A DNA stretch of 64,000 nt from Micavibrio_C sp964577255 (lineage in GTDB: Bacteria; Pseudomonadota; Alphaproteobacteria; Micavibrionales; Micavibrionaceae), in the NCBI GenBank assembly GCA_964577255.1, contig CAZNYM010000002.1, positions 35,472 through 99,471 of the forward strand, read 5' to 3'. The notes beneath the pieces are model-generated. The model worked only from the letters and a program-made list of their open reading frames with translations, was not told where the DNA came from and made no database searches. Made by a program: the position numbers and the translations under genes. Of the stretch, positions 32,663 through 40,896 are shown one piece after another. Position 1 is the first letter of the stretch; each line of letters starts with the position of its first letter.

Positions 32663-34441
32663 TTACCCTCCTGGCGACGGATCGAGAAGATCGGGGGAAA
32701 GCGTGCCGAGCGGCAAAGGCTCACCCGTGGGGACGGCATCAAGCGGCTCGGTAGCGACGGCTTCGGGGCCAGTCGCATCCGCTTCATAAGCGGCGGCGGC
32801 CACCGGATCGAGGAATTCGGGCGGCGCTTCCGCTGACGACGAAACATCTTCTTCCGCCGCCATCTCCTCCTCGGCCGCGTCGATGTCGGCCGGCAGGGCT
32901 TCGGAAACAGGCGCGGGCGCATAGGCTACGGGTTCCGAAACGGCGGGTTCGGGCGGCGCTTCTTCCGCCGACGCCTTGGGCGCGGCGCTGCCGCGCACGG
33001 CGGCGAAATATTCGCTCTCGGAGGGTGATGTATAGACGATCACGCGCGGCCGTAGCAGAAACACAAGCTCAAGATTGTTCGTCACCGCCGTGCGGCTGGT
33101 CGGGATGACCGGGTTCATGAAGCCGATTCCACTCTTGTCGTACTGGTCGGATTCGCGCACCAGGCCCGCGATCAGCACAGAATCGCCCGGCCGCACCCGC
33201 ACCTGGGTTTTCAGCTCGCGCTCGGTCGAACGCGGCAGCTGCACCGTGGTCGATCCGCCATCGCCCGACTGGAAGTCGAAATCCTCGATCTCCGACACAT
33301 CCGTCAGCACGATCTCGATGTCGGCGTAGACGGTGGCATTGTCCCATGCGCTCTTGATGGTCAGGGTGAAGCCGGTGTCGATCGAGCTGGTGTTAACCGA
33401 AGTGCGGCTGAGCCCGTCCTCGATAGTTTCGGCAACCTCGGCCACGTAGTTCTGCGTGTCGGCGGCACGCAGCTTGGCTTCCGAACCCGACAGCACCGTG
33501 ATCTGCGGTTGGGAAATCGTCTTCACCGCGCCGAAGGTCGACAGGAACTCGATAAGGTCGTTGGGCGAAAACTCGCCGCCGCCAGCACCCTGCGTCGTGG
33601 GCAAGCCGATACTGATCGGGTCGGTGAAGTTGGCGCCCACCGCACCCGCGATGTCGATGTTGCTGGCGAATTTGCCGAACGTGTCGAGCATGCTCCACTG
33701 GATGCCCGCCGAGTTGCCCGCGTTGAGCGATACTTCCCAGATATACGTCTCGAACACGATCATCGCCGTGCTGGTGCGCATGCGCTGGAAGTAACGTTCG
33801 GCCATCTCGGCCGTGCGCTGGGTGGCGCGGTAGACGATGGTGCGGGTCGACTGGTCGAGAACCGGGCTTTCCGCCGTGATCGCCTGCAGTCCGGCCGCCA
33901 CATTCTGCATGAACGAGGTATCCTGGCTGATCGGCGGGATCTTGACGGTGAAGGTCTGCTTCGCCTTGACAATCAGGATGCCGTTTTCAAAGCTGCAGTA
34001 AAGATCGGCCAGCGAACACACGCTCTTCACCACCTTGTGCAGAGGGCCGCCAAGGTTGGCGACCGTGATGCGGCGGTTTAGGCCCTCGTCCGTTTCAAAG
34101 GCGAGCGGCACTTCGTAGTCGGCAAGGATCAGCTGCAGCGCGCCCGCGAGTGTTTCCGAACGCAACTCAAACGGGCCAACCTCGACGTTCGGCAGAGGAT
34201 CGTCGGCGCTGACCTCGGGCACCAGCACGTCCTTGCCGAGCGGCAGATACATCACGCTGTCGGGGCGCTCGTTGATCGCGGGTTTGCGCTGTTGCGCCTG
34301 GTTCGGATTGGGAATGCTCAGATTGCGCGCACCGGGCACGCTCGCGTCGGCACAGGCCAGAAGCATGAACGAAAGCGATGCCGCCAGCGTTACGCTGATA
34401 ATTGTATTGAGTGTTCTGCCGATCCCCTTCCGCAGCGTCAT
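32663..34441 (-). CDS. Outer-membrane secretin, lipoprotein type (R64 PilN-like)
   Basis: 592 aa. A signal peptide with lipobox LLAC places the lipidated Cys at about residue 30, as in secretins of type IVb pili that need no separate pilotin. The N0-like domain is around 80-160 (LRSETLAGALQLILADYEVPL). The secretin core contains GAVKTISQPQITVLSGSEAKL, then TELKTQ-type strand RELKTQVRVRPGDSVLIAGL and LELVFLLRPRVI. The last 100 residues are acidic, Ala/Pro/Glu-rich and likely disordered, which is unusual for a secretin end. The start overlaps nothing but lies one base from the receiver gene upstream. Confidence 0.92.
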   Translation of the reverse strand: MTLRKGIGRTLNTIISVTLAASLSFMLLACADASVPGARNLSIPNPNQAQQRKPAINERPDSVMYLPLGKDVLVPEVSADDPLPNVEVGPFELRSETLAGALQLILADYEVPLAFETDEGLNRRITVANLGGPLHKVVKSVCSLADLYCSFENGILIVKAKQTFTVKIPPISQDTSFMQNVAAGLQAITAESPVLDQSTRTIVYRATQRTAEMAERYFQRMRTSTAMIVFETYIWEVSLNAGNSAGIQWSMLDTFGKFASNIDIAGAVGANFTDPISIGLPTTQGAGGGEFSPNDLIEFLSTFGAVKTISQPQITVLSGSEAKLRAADTQNYVAEVAETIEDGLSRTSVNTSSIDTGFTLTIKSAWDNATVYADIEIVLTDVSEIEDFDFQSGDGGSTTVQLPRSTERELKTQVRVRPGDSVLIAGLVRESDQYDKSGIGFMNPVIPTSRTAVTNNLELVFLLRPRVIVYTSPSESEYFAAVRGSAAPKASAEEAPPEPAVSEPVAYAPAPVSEALPADIDAAEEEMAAEEDVSSSAEAPPEFLDPVAAAAYEADATGPEAVATEPLDAVPTGEPLPLGTLSPDLLDPSPGG

Positions 34442-34442
34442 G

Positions 34443-34829
34443 TCAGGCCTTGCGCTTTCTGTGATCGATAGTTTTCTTCACTGTCATCAAAAGCCGCTCG
34501 CGGTCGACCGGCTTCATCAGAAGCGCGCTGGCCCCGTGCTTGCCCGCCTGCTCCAGCAAATCTGGTGTGTCGTCGCCGGTGACGAGAATGACGGGCATGT
34601 CGACGCCCGCGCCCTTGAGCAACCGCATGAATTCGAAACCGCCCACGGGTTCCATGCGCACGTCGACGATCGCCAGATCCATTCCGCCGCCGCCGACGAT
34701 CTCGTTCATCGCAACATCGCCGTTGACGGCCTCAAGCGTATCGTAACCGGCACCCTTAAGGTGGGAAACAATCTGCAGCCTCACAAAATCGTTATCTTCA
34801 ACGACGATCACTTTGGGCGCTTCGGGCAT
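34443..34829 (-). CDS. Stand-alone CheY-like receiver
   Basis: 128 aa, a single REC domain. The acidic pocket ED lies in VIVVEDNDFVR, the phospho-acceptor Asp in LAIVDVRMEP (about residue 54), Thr in LVTGDD and Lys in LLMKPVD. No output domain is fused. It is the first gene of the minus-strand pilus cluster, one base before the secretin, so it is cotranscribed with the machine. It probably receives phosphate from a hybrid kinase such as the Hpt-containing protein at 22462-24711. Confidence 0.93.
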   Translation of the reverse strand: MPEAPKVIVVEDNDFVRLQIVSHLKGAGYDTLEAVNGDVAMNEIVGGGGMDLAIVDVRMEPVGGFEFMRLLKGAGVDMPVILVTGDDTPDLLEQAGKHGASALLMKPVDRERLLMTVKKTIDHRKRKA

Positions 34830-35065
34830 TCACATTTGGCAAGAACCGTTAGAAAAAACGGTCGGTTACGGGGACAAAGGCGGGCGGAGAGCATTCTTGC
34901 GAATCACCTCCAATGTATAAAGCTAGCCTGAAAAGCCTGATTCCGGCAATCGGGCGTACACCCCTGTCCACGCTTTTTTACCGGAAAATAAGGCGTGGCG
35001 CGGTTGACGGCACGGCGAACCCCGTGCGAGGTTTGACCCGGTATCAAGGAGAGAAAATTAAGACG

Positions 35066-35581
35066 ATGGTCGGAACCGGGCTTGCTTTTGTCTGTCTGGC
35101 GGCGGCGCTGGGCGTGCTGGTGGCGCTTTCGCTGATCGATCTGCGTCACAGGATTTTACCGAATACTCTGGTTTTTACCTTCGCGGTACTGGGGCTGGCC
35201 TTTCACCTGGCTACTGACTTCCGCTTTCTGCCGCCGTTATCTTTGGTATGGGGCGGCCTGACAGGCTTCGGGGTACTTTATGGAATCCGTTTTATGGCGA
35301 ACTATGTTTATAAACAGGATGCGCTAGGCCTGGGCGACGTCAAACTGATGGGTGCGGCCGGACTGTGGCTCGGCCCGGCGCAGGTGATGTTCGCCCTCGC
35401 CGCCGGGGCGCTGGCCTCGGTCGCGCACGGTCTGCTCTACGCCTTGTGGCAAAGCGCCAGAACCAAAACGCCGTTCAATCTCCGCCGGCTGCAGATTCCC
35501 GCCGGCCCCGGTTTCGCGGTCGGCATCGTCGTCGCGGGCTATCTGCTTTTTTCTGAAACCATCGGGGGAACAGCGGGATGA
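35066..35581 (+). CDS. Prepilin peptidase, A24 family (TadV/CpaA-like short form)
   Basis: 171 aa from ATG 35066, which follows AAGGAGAG by about twelve bases. The open frame begins 51 codons earlier but that part is basic and lacks a ribosome-binding site. Aspartic peptidase of the inner membrane that removes prepilin leaders. The first catalytic Asp lies in SLIDLRHRILPN and the second in the GLGD motif (ALGLGDVKLM). Six hydrophobic helices fit the catalytic core. The N-terminal methylase domain of PilD is absent, as in TadV/CpaA and R64 PilU. It is divergent from the pilus operon and coupled by ATGA to a CoA-transferase gene. Confidence 0.92.
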   Translation: MVGTGLAFVCLAAALGVLVALSLIDLRHRILPNTLVFTFAVLGLAFHLATDFRFLPPLSLVWGGLTGFGVLYGIRFMANYVYKQDALGLGDVKLMGAAGLWLGPAQVMFALAAGALASVAHGLLYALWQSARTKTPFNLRRLQIPAGPGFAVGIVVAGYLLFSETIGGTAG

Positions 35582-36807
35582 ACGACGCGGGTCTGCTCGG
35601 CGGTCTTCGGGTGCTCGATCTCTCGCGCGTGCTGGCGGGACCGTTCTGCACGCAGATCCTGGGCGATCTCGGCGCCGACATCATCAAGATCGAACGGCCC
35701 GGCCAGGGCGACGACACCCGCAAATGGGGCCCTCCCTTCCTGAAGGATGATGCCGGAAACGACACGACCGAAAGCGCCTACTATCTTTCCTGCAACCGCA
35801 ACAAGCGCTCGGTCGCGGTCGACATCACCACCCCGGCGGGGCAGGAGATCATCCACGCCCTGCTCGAAAAAAGCGACGTGCTGATCGAGAATTTCAAGGT
35901 CGGCGGACTCGAGAAATACGGGCTGGGCTGGGAGCAGGTGCGCGCCCGCCACCCGCACATCATATATGCCGCCATCACCGGTTTCGGCCAGACCGGGCCG
36001 CTCGCCTCCGAACCCGGCTACGATCTGATGGCCCAGGCCCTGGGCGGTCTCATGGCCATCACCGGCGAACCGGCGGGCGCGCCGATGAAGGTCGGCGTCG
36101 CGGTCAGCGACGTCATCACCGGGCTGTACGCCGCCGCCGGCATCCTCGCCGCCCTGCATAAGCGTAAAGAAACCGGCAGGGGCGAGCTCATCGACCTAGC
36201 GCTGGTTGACTGCACGCTCTCCACTCTCACCAACGTGGCGCAATATTATCTTACCGCCGGCACAATTGCGCCGCGCTGGGGCAACGCGCATTCCACCATC
36301 GTCCCTTACGAAGCCCTGCCTGCGGCGGATGGCTGGATGATCGTCGCCGTGGGTAACGACGCCCAGTTCGCACGTTTCGCCGCTCTGCTCGGGAAAAAAG
36401 AATGGGCCGGGGATGCGCGTTTCGCGACGAATGCGGCGCGCGTGGAGAACCGCGCCACGCTGATGCCCCTGATCGAAGCCCTGATGAAACAAAAACCGGT
36501 CGCGCACTGGACCCAGGCCCTGCGCGATGCCGACATTCCGGGCGGGCCCGTCAACCGCGTCGACCAGGCCTTCGCCATGGAACAGGTCGAGGCGCGCGGC
36601 ATGAAGGCCGTCATGCAACATCCCGTCGCCGGCGCTCCTGTCACGCTGGTCGGCAGCCCGCTGCATCTTGAAAACCATCCCGTAACCTACCGCCACGCCC
36701 CGCCCGTGTGCGGCGCCGACACTGTGGCCGTCCTGCGCGAGCTGCTGGGTTACGACGACGACGCCATTCAGACCCTCGCCGTGCGCAATATCGTGGAGGC
36801 CGCATGA
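35578..36807 (+). CDS. CaiB/BaiF family (class III) CoA-transferase
   Basis: 409 aa. The N-terminus LGGLRVLDLSRVLAGPFCTQILGDLGADIIKIE, here cited in part, is characteristic of family III CoA-transferases, which move CoA between carboxylic acids through interlocked dimers. The catalytic Asp lies in PGYDLMAQALGG (about residue 150). NFKVGGLEKYGLG and KVGVAVSDVITG are further signatures. The substrate is not predictable. It is translationally coupled to the prepilin peptidase upstream (ATGA) and to pyrB downstream (ATGA), an unexpected mixture of functions. Confidence 0.93.
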   Translation: MNDAGLLGGLRVLDLSRVLAGPFCTQILGDLGADIIKIERPGQGDDTRKWGPPFLKDDAGNDTTESAYYLSCNRNKRSVAVDITTPAGQEIIHALLEKSDVLIENFKVGGLEKYGLGWEQVRARHPHIIYAAITGFGQTGPLASEPGYDLMAQALGGLMAITGEPAGAPMKVGVAVSDVITGLYAAAGILAALHKRKETGRGELIDLALVDCTLSTLTNVAQYYLTAGTIAPRWGNAHSTIVPYEALPAADGWMIVAVGNDAQFARFAALLGKKEWAGDARFATNAARVENRATLMPLIEALMKQKPVAHWTQALRDADIPGGPVNRVDQAFAMEQVEARGMKAVMQHPVAGAPVTLVGSPLHLENHPVTYRHAPPVCGADTVAVLRELLGYDDDAIQTLAVRNIVEAA

Positions 36808-37712
36808 AACATCTCCTGGGCATAGCCGACCTCTCCACCGCCGACCTGCGCGACATTCTGGCCCGCGCTGGCAAGTTCGCGAACGACGCAGAACGCGGTA
36901 AATTTCCCTCCAAACGATTGCAGGGCCGCGTCGTCGTCAACATGTTCTTCGAAAACTCGACCCGCACGCGCACATCGTTTGAAATGGCGGCACTGCGCCT
37001 GGGCGCTTCCGTCATCAACTGGGACCCGGAAAAAAGCTCGCTCTCCAAGGGCGAAAGCTTCAGCGACACGCTGCGCACGCTCGACGCGCTGGCGCCCGAT
37101 GCGCTGATCATGCGCCATTCCGAATATAACGCGCCGCATTTCGCCGCCCGGCTCGTGCGCTGCCCCGTGATCAACGCCGGTGATTCCTGGCACGAACACC
37201 CGACCCAGGCGCTGCTCGACGCCCTCACCGTGATCCGGCGGCGCGGAAAAATTGAAGGCCTGCGCCTGGCGGTCTGCGGCGACGTGGCACACAGCCGCGT
37301 CGCCCATTCTAACATCATTCTTTTCACCCGTCTGGGCGCGCGCGTGCGCGTGATCGCTCCCGATTTCCTGATGCCGGAAAAATTCCCGGTCGAAGGCGTC
37401 GAAAAATTCACCTCGATGGAGGAAGGCCTGTCCGGTTGCGACCTCGTCATGATGCTGCGCAATCAGAAGGAACGCATGAACGCCGACCTCATCCCCAACG
37501 ACGCCACTTTCTTCCGGCTTTTCGGCCTGACGCCCGAACGGCTGCGCCTGGCGAACCCCGAGGCTCTCGTCATGCATCCGGCACCGATGAACCGCGGCGT
37601 GGAAATCGCCGACGAAGTGGCGGATGATCCCGCGCGCAGCGTCATTTTCGAGCAGATGAAAAACGGCGTGCCCCTGCGCATGGCCGTTTTGGACCTTCTG
37701 ATCAACGGATAG
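36804..37712 (+). CDS. pyrB: Aspartate carbamoyltransferase catalytic subunit
   Basis: Second step of pyrimidine synthesis: carbamoyl phosphate plus aspartate to carbamoyl aspartate. 302 aa from ATG 36804, preceded by GGAGG. The carbamoyl-phosphate motif is FFENSTRTRTSFE (about 48-60), HPTQALLD is at about 132-139 and MHPAPMNRGVEI near 257. No pyrI or pyrC lies next to it. The stop is two bases from the convergent topA stop. Confidence 0.96.
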   Translation: MKHLLGIADLSTADLRDILARAGKFANDAERGKFPSKRLQGRVVVNMFFENSTRTRTSFEMAALRLGASVINWDPEKSSLSKGESFSDTLRTLDALAPDALIMRHSEYNAPHFAARLVRCPVINAGDSWHEHPTQALLDALTVIRRRGKIEGLRLAVCGDVAHSRVAHSNIILFTRLGARVRVIAPDFLMPEKFPVEGVEKFTSMEEGLSGCDLVMMLRNQKERMNADLIPNDATFFRLFGLTPERLRLANPEALVMHPAPMNRGVEIADEVADDPARSVIFEQMKNGVPLRMAVLDLLING

Positions 37713-37714
37713 GC

Positions 37715-40309
37715 CTAGCCAGTCTTCTTCTTTGCCGCGGGTTTTTTCGCCGCTGGCTTTTTAGCCTTGGCAGCAGGGGTCTTCTTGGCCTTGGGCTTTT
37801 CCTCTTTGACGGCGGGAGCGTCATCGCCCTCTTTGACCTCAGCGCCCTTCTTCTTCCACCGGCCGCGCCCGCCGCCCTGGGCCTGGCGCTCCATCTTGGC
37901 AGCAATCAGGTCGACCGCGCGGTTGATGCCGATGGTCATGAGGTCGTCGCCCTTGGGAATCGAGGTATACATGCCCTGATGCAGAAGGAACGGGCCGAAG
38001 CGGCCGATGCCGGCTTTTATCATCACACCCGTCTGCGGGTGCACGCCGACATCGCGCGGCAGGGCCAGGAGCTTGAGCGCCGCTTCCAGCGTCACTTCCT
38101 CCACCTTCATGCCCTTGGGCAGGCCCTGGCGCTTAGGTTTGGGCTTGTCGCTCTTGGCCTTGCCTTTTCCCTTCTTGGGCTTTTCTTCTCCTTCGGCAGG
38201 CGCGGGCGGCGGCGGCGCTACCGCTTCCGGCGGCAGGTCGATCTGCACGTAAGGCCCGTACGGCCCGCGGCGCAGCGACACGGCGTGCCCCGTGCCCGGC
38301 TCGGTGCCGAGAATTTTCGGTTCATTGCTGAGCGCCGCCAGCGCGGCGCTTTCACCCTCGCCGCTGCCGTCGCCCTCTTCGGGCACCACCAGCGGCCTTG
38401 TGTAGCGGCATTCGGGATAGGACGAGCAGCCGACGAACGCGCCGAACTTGCCGAGCTTGAGCGACAGCCGCCCGCTGTTGCAGGCTGGACACGCGCGCGG
38501 GTCCTTGCCGTCCGCCGGAACCGGGAAAAAGTGCGGGCCGAGCTCGGCATCCAGCACGTCGATCACTTCGGTGATGGTCAGGTTCTTGGTGCCTTCGATC
38601 GCCTTGATGAAGCTCTGCCAGAACTGGCGCAGCGCTTCCTTCCACGACAGATGCCCGGCAGCAATGGCGTCAAGCTCGCCCTCAAGCCCCGCCGTGAAAT
38701 CGTAATCGACGTAGCGGGAGAAATATTTGACCAGGAAGGTCGTCACCAGGCGGCCGCGATCCTCGGGCAGGAAGCGGCGCTTGTCCAGGCGCACATATTT
38801 GCGGTCCTGCAGCACCTGCAGGATGGAAGCATAGGTCGACGGCCGGCCGATCCCGAGTTCCTCGAGCTTTTTCACCAGCGACGCTTCCGAGTAACGCGGC
38901 GGCGGCTGGGTGAAATGCTGCTCAGGCATGATCTCGACGGTCTTGAGCGCGTCAGCGGCCTTGAGCGGCGGCAGGCGGCGGTCCTGCTCGTTCTCGGCGT
39001 CGGTGTCGTCGTCGTCCTCGTGATAGAGCGTGAGGAAGCCATCAAAGGCGATGGTTGAGCCGGTGGCGCGCAGCACCACATCGTCAGTGCCGTCGGAAAT
39101 ATCAGCCGCCACCTGGTCGAGTACGGCGTTTTCCATCTGCGAAGCCATGGTGCGCTTCCAGATCAGCTCGTACAAAGCCGCCATGTCGCCTTCGATGATC
39201 TCCCGCACATGTTCGGGCGTACGCGAAAGATCGGTGGGGCGGATGGCTTCGTGCGCCTCCTGGGCGTTCTTGGCCTGCGACTTGTAGAGGCGCGGCGCCT
39301 CGGGCAGGTATTTGTCGCCGTAATTCTTCTTGATGAGATCGCGGCTCTGCGTCACCGCATCCTGTGACAGGGTGGTGCCGTCGGTCCTCATATAAGTGAT
39401 CAGGCCTACTGTCTCGCCGTCGATCTCAACGCCTTCATAAAGCCGCTGCGCGGTGCGCATGGTCTGGGAGGCAGAGAAGCGCAGTTTGCGCGAAGCTTCC
39501 TGCTGCAGGGTCGAGGTGATGAAGGGTGGCGCGGGGAAGCGGCGCACCTGCTTCTTCTCGACATTCTGCACCGCAAGCTTTTTATTGCGGATGCGGGCGA
39601 CCGCCTGCTCGGCCTCTTCCTTCGATTTGATGTCGAGCTTGTCGAGCTTGTTGCCGGCCAGGTGCGTCAGTCGCGCGATGAAGGGCGCACCGTCGGGATT
39701 GGTCAGCTTGGCTTCGATGCTCCAGTATTCCTGGTTCTTGAACGCCTCGATCTCGGTCTCGCGCTCGCAGATCAGGCGCAGCGCCACCGACTGCACCCGC
39801 CCGGCCGAACGCGACCCCGGCAGCTTGCGCCAGAGCACCGGCGAAATATTGAAGCCAACCAGGTAATCGAGCGCGCGCCGCGCCAGATAGGCCTCGATCA
39901 GCGGTTGGTCTAGGGCGCGGGCGTGATGGAACGCTTCCTGCACCGCTTTCTTGGTAATTTCGTTGAAGGTCACGCGCTGGACGGTCTTGCCGTCGAGCAA
40001 TCCTTCTTCATTGAGCATCTCCGTAACGTGCCAGGAGATTGCTTCCCCTTCGCGGTCGGGGTCGGTGGCGAGATAGAGCGTCTTGACCTTTTTGAGTGCG
40101 CGCTTAATGTCCTTGACCGGCTTATCGGCGCGCTCGCCCAGCTGCCACTTCATGCTGAAGTCGTGATCGGGCAGCACCGAGCCATCCTTGGGCGACAGGT
40201 CGCGCACATGGCCGAAAGACGCCAGGACCTCGAAATCCGGGCCCAGGTACTTGTTAATGGTCTTGGCCTTGGCGGGCGATTCAACGATGACGAGATTGCT
40301 GGCCGGCAC
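37715..40309 (-). CDS. topA: DNA topoisomerase I
   Basis: Type IA topoisomerase relaxing negative supercoils. 864 aa. The Toprim domain begins VIVESPAKAKTINKYLG, with the acidic ATDPDREGEAISWHV. The active-site Tyr is in GLITYMRTDGTTLS (about residue 309). One tetracysteine Zn motif, CPACNSGRLSL ... CSSYPECRY, lies near 590, followed by RGPYGPYVQ repeat domains and a Lys/Ala/Pro-rich tail ending AAKKKTG. It starts at GTG 40309 with no visible Shine-Dalgarno. It is convergent with pyrB. Confidence 0.97.
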   Translation of the reverse strand: MPASNLVIVESPAKAKTINKYLGPDFEVLASFGHVRDLSPKDGSVLPDHDFSMKWQLGERADKPVKDIKRALKKVKTLYLATDPDREGEAISWHVTEMLNEEGLLDGKTVQRVTFNEITKKAVQEAFHHARALDQPLIEAYLARRALDYLVGFNISPVLWRKLPGSRSAGRVQSVALRLICERETEIEAFKNQEYWSIEAKLTNPDGAPFIARLTHLAGNKLDKLDIKSKEEAEQAVARIRNKKLAVQNVEKKQVRRFPAPPFITSTLQQEASRKLRFSASQTMRTAQRLYEGVEIDGETVGLITYMRTDGTTLSQDAVTQSRDLIKKNYGDKYLPEAPRLYKSQAKNAQEAHEAIRPTDLSRTPEHVREIIEGDMAALYELIWKRTMASQMENAVLDQVAADISDGTDDVVLRATGSTIAFDGFLTLYHEDDDDTDAENEQDRRLPPLKAADALKTVEIMPEQHFTQPPPRYSEASLVKKLEELGIGRPSTYASILQVLQDRKYVRLDKRRFLPEDRGRLVTTFLVKYFSRYVDYDFTAGLEGELDAIAAGHLSWKEALRQFWQSFIKAIEGTKNLTITEVIDVLDAELGPHFFPVPADGKDPRACPACNSGRLSLKLGKFGAFVGCSSYPECRYTRPLVVPEEGDGSGEGESAALAALSNEPKILGTEPGTGHAVSLRRGPYGPYVQIDLPPEAVAPPPPAPAEGEEKPKKGKGKAKSDKPKPKRQGLPKGMKVEEVTLEAALKLLALPRDVGVHPQTGVMIKAGIGRFGPFLLHQGMYTSIPKGDDLMTIGINRAVDLIAAKMERQAQGGGRGRWKKKGAEVKEGDDAPAVKEEKPKAKKTPAAKAKKPAAKKPAAKKKTG

Positions 40310-40330
40310 TTATATTACATAATCCTAAAT

Positions 40331-40354
40331 GGGTTACACATTAATATGTAGCCC
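40331..40354. promoter_or_regulatory. Imperfect inverted repeat upstream of topA
   Basis: GGGTTACA (40331-40338) and TGTAGCCC (40347-40354) are inverted repeats with one mismatch around an eight-base AT spacer. It lies 22-45 bases before the topA GTG, where the minus-strand promoter should be, and may be an operator. Nothing else is obvious in the 200-bp region. Confidence 0.4.
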
Positions 40355-40512
40355 TTCTCACAAGTCGGGGGCGGGCGTCAACACCTTCGGCAGATATTCA
40401 GATTACGGGAAAAGACAACCGTATGCATTGCTGCGCCTGCAAAGCTGAAATTTTATCGGCCTCCCGCAAGCTGGTATGATGGCCGGGCATTTTGGCAAAC
40501 GGGAGAACTCCG

Positions 40513-40896
40513 ATGAAGAATCGCAACGCTCAGTCCCTTTCTTCGCCTTCCTCTTCCTCTCTTGAGTCGCCTGCCTTTCAGCGTCATACGTTTCGTGCTA
40601 CTTCGCTAACACGCGACCGCACGCCCTTCACGGTCGAGTATTTCATCGACACTCCCCAGCTCGACAACCAGCGTGCCAATCGCCTGTGCGAAGCGGCGCG
40701 CAAGGCTTCGCGCTTTTTGTGGTCGGTCACGGCCGCGCATTACGACGCAGCGCAGATCCAGGCCGGTGACGAAGTCTTCAGCCGCGACATGGCCGCCGGG
40801 GTCGATTACATCTGCCGCCAGGTCGCGCGCAACGCGGGCGTCCAGCCCGCCCGCTCCGGCGGCACGGTCGTGGGCATTTCCGCAGCCGAGCGCTAG
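40513..40896 (+). CDS. Hypothetical protein, 127 aa
   Basis: ATG 40513 with GGGAGA about six bases upstream. The first 35 residues are Ser-rich and likely disordered (SLSSPSSSSLESPAF). The rest contains FTVEYFIDTPQLDNQRANRLC, a helix RLCEAARKASRFLWSV, and DYICRQVARNAGV, with two Cys. No family recognised. It lies between divergent topA and convergent dprA (4-bp overlap of the 3' ends). Codon use matches the neighbours. Confidence 0.65.
   Translation: MKNRNAQSLSSPSSSSLESPAFQRHTFRATSLTRDRTPFTVEYFIDTPQLDNQRANRLCEAARKASRFLWSVTAAHYDAAQIQAGDEVFSRDMAAGVDYICRQVARNAGVQPARSGGTVVGISAAER

Noticed and set aside
24714..35581. Tad/Flp pilus or classical type II secretion system
   Set aside because: The ATPase has the GspE/PilB tetracysteine, there is a single GspF-type platform rather than TadB/TadC, and no GspC, GspG or Flp pilin is present. 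The lipoprotein secretin and bitopic proteins suit a type IVb/R64-like class better.
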